From the NCBI RefSeq assembly GCF_014649015.1, contig NZ_BMSF01000010.1:248001-312000 (forward strand): a DNA stretch of 64,000 bases, given 5' to 3'. The DNA comes from Streptomyces narbonensis. GTDB taxonomy: Bacteria; Actinomycetota; Actinomycetes; Streptomycetales; Streptomycetaceae. Position 1 is the stretch's first letter; each line of letters starts with the position of its first letter. This document shows, piece by piece, positions 15,572 through 23,435 of the stretch. The notes beneath the pieces were generated by a model, which searched no databases, was not told where the DNA came from, and saw only the letters and a list, made by a program, of their open reading frames with translations. The position numbers and the translations under genes are program-made.

Positions 15572-16828
15572 TTACCCAGCGACGGCCGACGTCACCCCAG
15601 GCGCTCCACCCCGCGCCAGGACCCTGGCCAGGGACTCCACGACGTCCGGGTGATAGTCCCGCGCGGTGCCCAGCCGGAGCCGCTCCAGGGCTTCGAGGGC
15701 GGCGCCCGCGCCGTCGCCCGCGAGGTCGTCGTAGGCGTTCACGGCCCGGACGATCCGGGCGGGCAGCGGCTGCTCGCGGTACGGGTCGGCCTGCCGCTCG
15801 ACGACCAGGGCGACGGCCGCGGGGACCCCGGTCCTGCGGACGACCTCGCCGCCGAGGAGGGCGATGCGGCGCTGCTCCTCGGCCGGAAGGAGGGCGGTGG
15901 CGCCGCCCTCGACCGGGTCGACGAGGGAGAGCTGTCCGATGTCGTGCATGAGGGCCGCGTACTCCAGGACGGTCAGCTCGGTCCCGGAGAGCCCCAGCTC
16001 GCGCCCCACGGCCGCGCTGAGGGCGGCGACCCGGTGGGCGTGGCCGTGCGGGGTGCAGCCGGCGATCTCGGTGGCCCGGGCCAGCGAGGCGATGGCCTGC
16101 CGGTTGACGGTCCGCACGGCCGCGTACCGCCGGAAGGAGACCTGGGTGAGCAGGAGCGGTACGGCGAGCACGGGCAGTGCCCACAGGCCGGCGGCGGCCA
16201 CGGCGAGCGCCATGACCGCGCCCGTGGCGCAGACGGCCGAGCCGATGCCGAGGAGGGCGCGCAACTCGTCGCGGAGGACGGGGCCGAACGGGAATCCGGT
16301 GCGGGCGCGGAGCAGGACGGCGGCGAGCACGGCGTCGCAGAGGGCGGTCAGGACGAGCAGGAGCAGCAGGAAGAAGGCGTACGGCGGTCCCTGGCCGAGG
16401 TGCTCCACGACGGCGCCGGAGTTGTAGAGGGGCTGGAAGCAGAGGGCGGCGAAGGCGGCGGTGAGGACGCGGCGGGCGAGGTGGTCGGCGTCCGGGCCGC
16501 CTCCCCTGGCCAGGTGGGGGACGATCCCGGCGAGTCCGCCGGCGACGACGACGGCGACGGTCTGCAGGACGCCGTGGGTGGTGGCGGTGCCGGCGTCGGT
16601 TCCGAGCAGGGCGTACGCGAGGGCTCCCGCGGCGGCGAGCGGTGCGGGCTCCCGCTCGCCGGGGGCGGCGCCCCAGCGGGCGAGCTCGCCGAGGGCGATG
16701 AGCGTGCCGAAGGCGAGGGCGTTGCCGGGCTGGTCGACGCCGTACCAGAGGGTGGCACCGAATCCGGCGACGCTCAGCAGCAGGGCCGCGCCGTTCACGG
16801 TCCCGACGGTGAGGGCGCCGGGCCTCAT
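15572..16828 (-). CDS. Membrane protein with a degenerate HD/HD-GYP domain
   Basis: A 418-residue protein. The first 230 residues hold about six hydrophobic helices. The remainder is an HD-type phosphohydrolase domain starting HGHAHRVAALSAAVG and containing MHDIGQ, the HD doublet. The downstream HHE...DGxGYP motif that defines HD-GYP cyclic-di-GMP phosphodiesterases is replaced by VVERQADPYREQPLP, so activity is doubtful. Its ATG overlaps the stop of the intact HD-GYP gene by four bases. It may be a regulatory partner of that protein. Confidence 0.85.
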   Translation of the reverse strand: MRPGALTVGTVNGAALLLSVAGFGATLWYGVDQPGNALAFGTLIALGELARWGAAPGEREPAPLAAAGALAYALLGTDAGTATTHGVLQTVAVVVAGGLAGIVPHLARGGGPDADHLARRVLTAAFAALCFQPLYNSGAVVEHLGQGPPYAFFLLLLLVLTALCDAVLAAVLLRARTGFPFGPVLRDELRALLGIGSAVCATGAVMALAVAAAGLWALPVLAVPLLLTQVSFRRYAAVRTVNRQAIASLARATEIAGCTPHGHAHRVAALSAAVGRELGLSGTELTVLEYAALMHDIGQLSLVDPVEGGATALLPAEEQRRIALLGGEVVRRTGVPAAVALVVERQADPYREQPLPARIVRAVNAYDDLAGDGAGAALEALERLRLGTARDYHPDVVESLARVLARGGAPGVTSAVAG

Positions 16829-18360
16829 GCGCGCTCCTTCGGCCGGGTGGTCAGGGGGGTGTCCGGCGCGCGCGGCGGGGACACGTCCTCAGCGACCGGG
16901 GAGTCGGCCGTCGGGGAATCACCCGCCGGGGGAGCCGGCGTCGGGGATTCGCCCGGAGAGGAGGCGCCCGGTGAGGAGTCGCCCGGTGAGGAGTCGCCCG
17001 CCGGGGGCTCGGTCGGCCGGGGCGTCGGCAGCGGCGGGAGGGTCTGGGGGGTCTCGTCGGCGGTGACGCCGGTCTGCCAGCCGTGCCGGTCGAGGGCCCG
17101 GACCAGGGCGGCGACCATCCGGGGGTCGAAGTGGCTGCCCGCGCACCGCTCCAGCTCGGCGACGGCGGTCGGGACCGGGCGGGCCCGGCTGTAGGACCGG
17201 GTGGAGGTCATGGCGTCGAAGGCGTCGGCGACGGCGACCACCCGGGCGAATTCGGGGATCTGCTCGCCGTGGAGCCCGTACGGGTATCCGCTGCCGTCCA
17301 TGCGCTCGTGGTGGTGCAGGATCGCGCCCCGGGCCTCGCCGAGGAAGCCGATGCCGCGGACCATCTCGTGTCCGTACTCCGGGTGCAGCTCGATGACCCG
17401 GCGCTCCTCCGGGGTCAGCGGCCCGTCCTTGCGGAGCACGCGCGTGGGCACGCCCAGCTTCCCGACGTCGTGGAGGATCCCGGCGAACCGCACGACGTCG
17501 AGCCGGTCCTCCGTCATGCCGAGCTCACGGGCGATCAGGACGGAGGCGTGGCCGACCCGTTCGCTGTGGCCGCGGGTGTACCGGTCCTTGATGTCGACGG
17601 CCTGGACGAGGGCGCGGATGGTGGCCTGGTGGGCGGCGCGCTCGCGGTGGTACTGGTCGAAGACCCAGCAGGAGATGTACATCGGCAGCAGGACGAAGAG
17701 GGCGGCGGCCGGTCCGTACGAGCTGCGCCAGAGCACGGCCATCATCAGCCCGGCCAGGCCGTGCACGGCGTGCGGGGCGAGGGCCCGCCCCAGGAGTCCG
17801 CGCCAGGCGGCGCCGGCCGGGAGCCCGTCGGCGGTGGCCCGGATGCCGCCGTCGAGGGCGGTCAGGACCAGGCAGAAGGTGAGCGCGGCGGCGCCCGCGG
17901 GCAGCAGCGCGTACGGGAAGTCGGGGGCGTCCGGGCCGCTTCCGAGAGCGGTGGAGCCGCCCAGGGCGCCGGCGGCGAGGGCGGCGGCCCAGACGGCGAG
18001 GGCCGTGGCGGCGGCCCGCCAGGCGCGGCGCGGTCCGGCGGGCGGTTCCTCGACGCGGGCGAGGAGGCTGCCGGGCAGGGCGGTGAGCGCGGCGGCGGCG
18101 GGCGGCAGGAGCAGCGCGGCGGCGAGCAGGACGGGGAAGAAGGAGCCGGTGCCCATGGGGACGGAGCCGCCGAGGGCGCGGCCGAGGAGGGGGCAGCGGG
18201 CGGGCAGCTCGCAGAGCGCGTACAGGCCTGCGAGGAGCGCGACGGTGCCCCAGGGGGTGGCCGCTCCGGGGCGCACCGCGGGCAGGGCGCAGGCCACGGC
18301 GGCGAGCAGGGCGCAGCCGATGTACACGGCGGCTGCCCGCGGAATGACCCTCTCGCCCAT
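16825..18360 (-). CDS. Membrane HD-GYP domain phosphodiesterase, probably c-di-GMP-related
   Basis: A 511-residue protein. About eight N-terminal hydrophobic segments form a sensor-like module. Around residues 245-430 lies an HD-GYP domain with HSERVGHASVL, ILHDVGKLGVP and the full HHERMDGSGYP. HD-GYP proteins hydrolyse cyclic di-GMP or related dinucleotides. The last 90 residues are Pro/Ser/Gly-rich with tandem 15-bp DNA repeats near 16970-17000. ATG 18360 was chosen; ATG 18423 would give 21 more residues. The pair resembles the linked HD-GYP genes known upstream of sigR in Streptomyces. Activity is inferred from motifs only. Confidence 0.85.
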   Translation of the reverse strand: MGERVIPRAAAVYIGCALLAAVACALPAVRPGAATPWGTVALLAGLYALCELPARCPLLGRALGGSVPMGTGSFFPVLLAAALLLPPAAAALTALPGSLLARVEEPPAGPRRAWRAAATALAVWAAALAAGALGGSTALGSGPDAPDFPYALLPAGAAALTFCLVLTALDGGIRATADGLPAGAAWRGLLGRALAPHAVHGLAGLMMAVLWRSSYGPAAALFVLLPMYISCWVFDQYHRERAAHQATIRALVQAVDIKDRYTRGHSERVGHASVLIARELGMTEDRLDVVRFAGILHDVGKLGVPTRVLRKDGPLTPEERRVIELHPEYGHEMVRGIGFLGEARGAILHHHERMDGSGYPYGLHGEQIPEFARVVAVADAFDAMTSTRSYSRARPVPTAVAELERCAGSHFDPRMVAALVRALDRHGWQTGVTADETPQTLPPLPTPRPTEPPAGDSSPGDSSPGASSPGESPTPAPPAGDSPTADSPVAEDVSPPRAPDTPLTTRPKERA

Positions 18361-18451
18361 CACACCTGTCACGCTAGCGAGTTGGGCGGTCCGAGAGGTC
18401 GTGCTGCGGCCGATTCGCACCATCGGGTGATACAAGCTGATATATGCGCGG

Positions 18452-18478
18452 GGCCGCCGCGATCACTTCACGGCGGCC
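18452..18478 (-). terminator. Hairpin downstream of rsrA
   Basis: GGCCGCCG (18452-18459) pairs with CGGCGGCC (18471-18478) around an 11-base loop, just after the rsrA stop. It separates sigR-rsrA from the HD-GYP operon. On the minus strand the sequence after it is AT-richer (18430-18445) and may hold the HD-GYP promoter. Confidence 0.65.
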
Positions 18479-18498
18479 TCGGTGGCTGGTCGGCCCGT

Positions 18499-18840
18499 CT
18501 ACTCCTGCGGTGCGGGAGTGGCCGTGGGTGTGGGTGTGTGCGGAACCGGGGCGACCGCGGTGATGTCCTGCTCGGGCACCAGGTGACCCGAGCGGATCAG
18601 GTCGATCCGGCCCATGACCTTGGACCGCAGGTCGGTGGGGACGTCGTCACTGCCGCAGCAGCGCTTGACGAGCTTCTTCACCGCCTGCTCCAGGCCGTAC
18701 TTCTCCAGGCACGGGGAGCACTCCTCGAAGTGCACCTCGAACTTGGTGCAGTCACTGTCGGGCATCTCTTTGTCGAGGAACTCGTAGAGATGATCCAGGA
18801 CCTCTGAGCAATCCGTCTCGTGCGGCTCTCCGCAGCTCAT
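18499..18840 (-). CDS. rsrA: Zinc-binding anti-sigma factor RsrA
   Basis: This 113-residue redox-sensitive anti-sigma factor holds SigR inactive and releases it on disulfide stress. Zinc and switch residues are all in register with S. coelicolor RsrA: Cys11, His37, Cys41 and Cys44, with extra Cys at 3, 31, 61 and 62. The HxxxCxxC core reads HFEECSPC. A Pro/Thr-rich tail of about 20 residues ends the protein. ATG overlaps the sigR stop by four bases, giving coupled stoichiometric synthesis. Confidence 0.96.
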   Translation of the reverse strand: MSCGEPHETDCSEVLDHLYEFLDKEMPDSDCTKFEVHFEECSPCLEKYGLEQAVKKLVKRCCGSDDVPTDLRSKVMGRIDLIRSGHLVPEQDITAVAPVPHTPTPTATPAPQE

Positions 18841-19658
18841 GAGCCCGAGCCTTTCAGATCGTTCGACGACTCTCCGGCGCCCGCGGGTACCAGCCCGCGG
18901 TCACGGGCGTAGTCCTCGAGCATGCCGCGCAGCTGGCGGCGGCCCCGGTGCAGTCGGGACATCACCGTACCGATGGGTGTCCCCATGATGTCCGCGATCT
19001 CCTTGTAGGCAAAGCCCTCGACATCCGCCAGATAGACGGCGATGCGGAACTCCTCGGGGATCGCCTGCAGCGCTTCCTTCACGTCGGAGTCGGGCAGGTG
19101 GTCGAGCGCCTGCGACTCGGCGGAGCGCAGACCGGTCGACATGTGCGACTCGGCGCGGGCGAGCTGCCAGTCCTCGATCTCCTCGGCGGCGCTGCGCTGA
19201 GGCTCACGCTGCTTCTTGCGGTACGAGTTGATGAAGGTGTTCGTGAGGATCCGGTACAGCCACGCCTTGAGGTTCGTGCCCTCGCGGAACTGGTGGAAGG
19301 AGCCGTACGCCTTGGCGTAGGTCTCCTGCACCAGGTCCTCCGCGTCCGCGGGGTTGCGCGTCATGCGCAGCGCGGCGGAGTACATCTGGTCGAGGAATCC
19401 GAGAGCGTCCCGCTCGAAGCGCGCGTTGCGCTCGGCGGTCGTCTCCTCGGGGCCGTCGTCGGTCCCTGTTTCGGTCCCAGTGACCGGACCCACCTCCTCC
19501 AGCGTGGCGGCGAGCCCGAAGGCGGACCCACTCGTTTCGGAGGATAGACGAGGAACCGCTCCGCCCGCCGCCGGAATAGGGGCGACCTTGGGAGCGGGCA
19601 GCACTGTCCAGTCGAGGTCAGCGGCCTGCGCGCGCTCGGGGCAGATGGTCGAACCCAT
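18837..19658 (-). CDS. sigR: ECF sigma factor SigR with 55-codon N-terminal extension (SigR')
   Basis: Directs the thiol-oxidative stress regulon, including thioredoxin and mycothiol genes. Sigma region 2 shows RNPADAEDLVQETYAKAY and region 4 shows FAYKEIADIMGTPIGTVMSRL. The full frame starts at ATG 19658 with GAGGGAG upstream and gives 273 residues, corresponding to the unstable SigR' isoform. An internal GTG at 19493, inside GGAGGAGGTG, would give the 218-residue stable SigR. The extension is exactly 55 codons, as described in S. coelicolor. A SigR-type promoter lies immediately upstream, so the long form should be stress-induced. It is co-transcribed with rsrA. Confidence 0.96.
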   Translation of the reverse strand: MGSTICPERAQAADLDWTVLPAPKVAPIPAAGGAVPRLSSETSGSAFGLAATLEEVGPVTGTETGTDDGPEETTAERNARFERDALGFLDQMYSAALRMTRNPADAEDLVQETYAKAYGSFHQFREGTNLKAWLYRILTNTFINSYRKKQREPQRSAAEEIEDWQLARAESHMSTGLRSAESQALDHLPDSDVKEALQAIPEEFRIAVYLADVEGFAYKEIADIMGTPIGTVMSRLHRGRRQLRGMLEDYARDRGLVPAGAGESSNDLKGSGS

Positions 19659-19702
19659 GCGACGGACTCCCTCTTCCTTGCTCTCACACCGACGCTCTCC
19701 AC

Positions 19703-19729
19703 AACAGAGGTGTCCGGCCGGACATTCCC
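19703..19729 (-). promoter_or_regulatory. SigR-dependent autoregulatory promoter (sigRp2)
   Basis: On the minus strand GGGAAT (19724-19729) is followed after exactly 18 bases by GTT (19703-19705), matching the SigR consensus GGAAT-N18-GTT. Transcription would start near 19697, about 40 bases before the long-form ATG. The spacer contains the palindrome GTCCGGCCGGAC. Confidence 0.92.
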
Positions 19730-19745
19730 GTTACGGGCACGGATG

Positions 19746-20468
19746 TCAGCGCAGTGTGACGAGCCACTCGGTGACGCCGTCCACGAGCGTGCGGAGGGCC
19801 TCGTCCTGGGTGAGCGGCGCGCGCTTGGGGACGGCGAAGCCGTGGTCGCCGTAAGGCACCTCGACGAGGGTGTGCGTGCCCGCCGGGAACTCCTCGGGGT
19901 GCCCGAAGGGGTCGTTGCCGCCCTGCACCACAAGGGTGGGCAGGCCGGTGCCGAGGAGCTCGTCGGCGCGGGAGCGCTCCGGCTTGCCCGGCGGGTGGAG
20001 GGGGAAGCTCAGCGCGAGGACGGCGAGGGCGCCCAGCTCCCGGCCGGTCCGGCAGGCGACCCGGGCGCCGGCGCTGCGGCCACCCGCGATCACGGGCAGT
20101 CCGGGCCTCGCGAGGGCCGGCCAGAGGCCGCGCCAGCCGGTGTCGAGGGTCTTCGGGGCGGGCGCGACCTTCTTGCCGGCGACCCGCCAGGGCTGCTCGA
20201 CGAGGGCCGTGGTCACACCGTGGGCGGGCAGCGCGCGGGCCAGGGCCTGGAGGTCGCGGGCCTCGATCCCGCCGCCGGCCCCGTGGCCGAGGGCGAGGAC
20301 GGCCCACGGATCCGTACCGGCGAACCAGGTGACGCGGGCCTCGCCGACGTCCGTGGAGACGGTCCCGGACCCGGACTCCGTGGAGACGGTCCCGGACGTG
20401 GCGGAAGCGGTCCCGGACTCGGTGGAAGGCGTCCCGGACTCGGCGGAAGGGGTCTCGTACTCTGTCAC
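19746..20468 (-). CDS. Alpha/beta-hydrolase (KANL3/Tex30, dienelactone-hydrolase-like)
   Basis: A 240-residue cytoplasmic protein. The first 45 residues are low-complexity Ser/Thr/Glu/Gly repeats. The hydrolase core starts with WAVLALGHGAGGG (oxyanion-hole HG). The nucleophile elbow GGRSAGA is at about residues 132-138, the acid region is LVVQGGNDPFG and the catalytic His is in YGDHGF. This is the KANL3/Tex30-like group of alpha/beta-hydrolases with unknown substrate. GTG 20468 follows GGATGGGG. The stop lies just ahead of the SigR promoter, so sigR read-through from this gene is possible. Confidence 0.85.
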   Translation of the reverse strand: MTEYETPSAESGTPSTESGTASATSGTVSTESGSGTVSTDVGEARVTWFAGTDPWAVLALGHGAGGGIEARDLQALARALPAHGVTTALVEQPWRVAGKKVAPAPKTLDTGWRGLWPALARPGLPVIAGGRSAGARVACRTGRELGALAVLALSFPLHPPGKPERSRADELLGTGLPTLVVQGGNDPFGHPEEFPAGTHTLVEVPYGDHGFAVPKRAPLTQDEALRTLVDGVTEWLVTLR

Positions 20469-20531
20469 GTCCCCATCCTGCCGCCCGCGGCCGCCGGTCC
20501 GGAGGACCCCGCGGCCGGAGAGGCTCGGACG

Positions 20532-21347
20532 TCAGAAGAGGGTGCCCTCCTCGGGGCCCTCCAGCTCCGTCAGGAGCTCGGGGCCGTTGTTGCGGACGTT
20601 GCTGACCGCCGTGGAGACCGGGTAGGCCCGCATCAGCCCCTCCGGCGGCGCGGTGAGCAGCCCGCGCAGCTCCTCCTCGCCGGTGCGCGCCGGGTCGAGC
20701 CAGGCGTCCCACCGGTCCTCCGTCAGCATCAGCGGCATCCGGGGGTGGATGTCGGCGAGCGAGTGGGGACCGTCGGCGGGCGCCACGCCCAGCGGGCCCG
20801 TCTCCGCCTCGGTGGTGACGACCGAGCAGGTCACCCACCACGCGGAGGGGTGGTCGTCGGACAGGGTGCGGTCGCGCCAGAACTCGTAGAGCCCGGCCAT
20901 CGCGAAGACCGAGCCGTCCGCCGGGGTCACGAAGTACGGCTGCTTCCGCGGCCGCTTCCGCTTCCCCTCGACCTCCAGGTCCCGCTCCCCCGCGCCGGTC
21001 ACCCATTCGTAGTAGCCGTCGGCGGGGAGGATGCAGCGGCGGGCCGCGAACGCGCGTTTGAAGGAGGGCTTCTCGTGCAGGGTCTCCGCGCGCGCGTTGA
21101 TCATCCGGGCGGCGCCCTCGGGCGTCTTCGCCCAGGACGGGACGAGGCCCCACTTCAGCGCGCGCAGCTGGCGAACCGGCCGCCGCGATTCGGCGTCTTT
21201 CAGAGGACGCTCCAGAACGGCCCAGACCTCTTTGGTGGGGGCCACGTTCCAGTCGGGGGCCAGAGTCTCCTCCGGCTCCCACTTCTCGATCCCGAAGGTC
21301 TCGACGAGATCCTCGGGCCGCCGACTCGCTGCATACCGTCCGCACAT
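20532..21347 (-). CDS. SOS response-associated peptidase (SRAP, YedK/HMCES family)
   Basis: A 271-residue protein beginning MCGRY. The family forms a thiazolidine DNA-protein crosslink between Cys2 and abasic sites in single-stranded DNA. Expected catalytic residues are visible: Cys2, Asn84 (MINARAE), Glu114 (ADGYYEW) and His201 (DIHPRMPLML). ATG 21347 is fixed by the need for Cys at position 2; the open frame continues to 21518 but is not used. It is divergent from the M50-like gene across 49 bases. It is slightly longer than E. coli YedK because of a basic insert near residue 130. Confidence 0.95.
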   Translation of the reverse strand: MCGRYAASRRPEDLVETFGIEKWEPEETLAPDWNVAPTKEVWAVLERPLKDAESRRPVRQLRALKWGLVPSWAKTPEGAARMINARAETLHEKPSFKRAFAARRCILPADGYYEWVTGAGERDLEVEGKRKRPRKQPYFVTPADGSVFAMAGLYEFWRDRTLSDDHPSAWWVTCSVVTTEAETGPLGVAPADGPHSLADIHPRMPLMLTEDRWDAWLDPARTGEEELRGLLTAPPEGLMRAYPVSTAVSNVRNNGPELLTELEGPEEGTLF

Positions 21348-21396
21348 ACGTGCCACACTGCCACGATCCCCGAGCTCCCGAGGAGCGGCCCGAACG

Positions 21397-22080
21397 ATGG
21401 ACCTCTTCAGCCCCAAGGCCGCCCCGGCCGAGTGGCTGGTGATCGCCACCGCGGTCGCCGCCCTCGCCGTCACCGTGCCCCGCCGCGTCTGGCTCGTCGC
21501 CCGGAACGCGATCACCATCGCCCACGAGGGCGGTCACGGGCTCGTCGCCCTCGCGACCGGTCGCCGCCTCGAAGCGATCCGGCTGCACTCGGACACCAGC
21601 GGGCTGACCGTGACCCGGGGCCGACCGACCGGCATAGGCGTGGTCCTCACCCTGGCCGCCGGATACACCGCCGCCCCGCTGCTCGGCCTCGGCGGCGCCG
21701 CCCTGCTCGGTGCGGGCCTGGTGACCCTGCTGCTCTGGATCGCGACCGCCCTGCTGCTCGCGATGCTGGTGATGGTCCGCAACGCGTACGGAGTCCTCAC
21801 CGTCCTCCTGACGGGCACGGCCTTCGTCCTGGTCTCCTGGCTGACCGGCCCCGAGGTCCAGTCGCTCTTCGCCTACGCGGTGGTGTGGTTCCTGCTCCTG
21901 GGCGGGGTCCGGCCGACCTTCGAGCTCCAGTCGAAGCGGCGCCACGGCGGCGCCCCCGACTCGGACGCGGACCAGCTCTCGCGCCTCACCCACGTGCACC
22001 CGGGGGTGTGGCTGTTCTTCTTCCACGCCGTCTCGATCTGCTCCCTGATCGGCGGCGGGCGCTGGCTCCTGGGCTTCTGA
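21397..22080 (+). CDS. Membrane M50-like zinc metalloprotease
   Basis: A 227-residue integral membrane protein with a HEGGH zinc motif (HExxH) inside the second hydrophobic region at about residue 44, typical of M50B-like peptidases. Five to six hydrophobic segments are seen. The third metal ligand is not obvious, and there is no PDZ or CBS domain, so a role in regulated intramembrane proteolysis is only possible. It ends 20 bases before aroA. The substrate is unknown. Confidence 0.85.
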   Translation: MDLFSPKAAPAEWLVIATAVAALAVTVPRRVWLVARNAITIAHEGGHGLVALATGRRLEAIRLHSDTSGLTVTRGRPTGIGVVLTLAAGYTAAPLLGLGGAALLGAGLVTLLLWIATALLLAMLVMVRNAYGVLTVLLTGTAFVLVSWLTGPEVQSLFAYAVVWFLLLGGVRPTFELQSKRRHGGAPDSDADQLSRLTHVHPGVWLFFFHAVSICSLIGGGRWLLGF

Positions 22081-22100
22081 CGCACCCGTACAGTGATTCC

Positions 22101-23432
22101 ATGACCGCAGCAGCTTCCGTGCGCCCCGACCCGTCCTCCGACCTCTGGCCCGCCCCGTATGCCCGCGGCGCCGTCGACGCGACCGTCACCGTGCCCGGAT
22201 CGAAGTCGGTCACCAACCGCGGCCTGGTCCTCGCCGCGCTGGCCGCCGAGCCCGGCTGGCTTCGCCGCCCGCTGCGCTCCCGCGACACGCTCCTGATGGC
22301 CGAGGCGCTGCGTACCCTCGGCGTGAAGATCGAGGAGGGCGTGGGCCCCGACGGCACCGGCGAGGCCTGGCGGATCATCCCGGCCCCGCTGCGCGGCCCG
22401 GCCACGGTCGACGTCGGCAACGCGGGCACGGTCATGCGTTTCCTGCCCCCCGTCGCGGCCCTCGCCGACGGTGCCGTCCGCTTCGACGGCGACCCCCGCT
22501 CCCACGAGCGTCCGCTGCACGGTGTGATCGACGCGCTGCGCGCGCTCGGCGCCCGGATCGACGACGACGGCCGGGGCGCGCTGCCCATGACCGTGCACGG
22601 CGCCGGGGGCCTGGACGGCGGCACGGTCGAGATCGACGCCTCCTCCTCGTCCCAGTTCGTCAGCGCCCTGCTGCTCTCCGCGCCCCGCTTCAACCAGGGC
22701 GTCGAGGTGCGGCACGTGGGCGCGAAGCTGCCCTCGCTGCCGCACATCCGGATGACCGTCGACATGCTGCGCGCGGTCGGCGCCCAGGTCGACGAGCCGG
22801 AGCACGGCGGCGAGCCGAACGTGTGGCGGGTGACGCCCTCCGCGCTGCGCGGCCGGGACCTGGTCGTCGAGCCGGACCTGTCGAACGCGCAGCCGTTCCT
22901 GGCGGCGGCGCTGGTGACCGGCGGCCGGGTGACGGTGCCGGACTGGCCGGAGCGGACCACCCAGCCGGGCGACGAGCTGCGCCGGATCTTCACCGAGATG
23001 GGCGGCTCCTGCGAGCTGACCGAGGCCGGTCTGACCTTCACCGGTACGGGCCGGATCCACGGCATCGACGTGGACCTCGGCGAGGTCGGGGAGCTGACCC
23101 CCGGCATCGCGGCGGTCGCGGCGCTCGCCGACTCCCCCTCGACGCTGCGCGGGGTCGCGCATCTGCGGCTGCACGAGACGGACCGGCTCGCGGCCCTCAC
23201 CAAGGAGATCAACGAGCTGGGCGGCGACGTGACGGAGACCGAGGACGGTCTGCACATCAACCCGCGTCCCCTGCACGGCGGCGTCTTCCACACGTACCAC
23301 GACCACCGCATGGCGACGGCGGGCGCGATCATCGGCCTCGCGGTCGAGGGCGTGGAGATCGAGGACGTGGCGACGACGGCGAAGACCTTGCCGGACTTCC
23401 CGGGGATGTGGACCGAAATGCTCGGGGTCTGA
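22101..23432 (+). CDS. aroA: 3-phosphoshikimate 1-carboxyvinyltransferase (EPSP synthase)
   Basis: This 443-residue enzyme joins PEP and shikimate-3-phosphate in the chorismate pathway. Motifs: VPGSKSVTNRGLVLAALA (Lys for PEP), GNAGTVMRFLPP near residue 110, SSSSQFVSALLL, and DHRMATAGAI near the C-terminus. ATG 22101 starts MTAAASVRPD. It is followed after three bases by rsgA, an arrangement conserved in Streptomyces. Confidence 0.96.
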   Translation: MTAAASVRPDPSSDLWPAPYARGAVDATVTVPGSKSVTNRGLVLAALAAEPGWLRRPLRSRDTLLMAEALRTLGVKIEEGVGPDGTGEAWRIIPAPLRGPATVDVGNAGTVMRFLPPVAALADGAVRFDGDPRSHERPLHGVIDALRALGARIDDDGRGALPMTVHGAGGLDGGTVEIDASSSSQFVSALLLSAPRFNQGVEVRHVGAKLPSLPHIRMTVDMLRAVGAQVDEPEHGGEPNVWRVTPSALRGRDLVVEPDLSNAQPFLAAALVTGGRVTVPDWPERTTQPGDELRRIFTEMGGSCELTEAGLTFTGTGRIHGIDVDLGEVGELTPGIAAVAALADSPSTLRGVAHLRLHETDRLAALTKEINELGGDVTETEDGLHINPRPLHGGVFHTYHDHRMATAGAIIGLAVEGVEIEDVATTAKTLPDFPGMWTEMLGV

Positions 23433-23435
23433 GTC

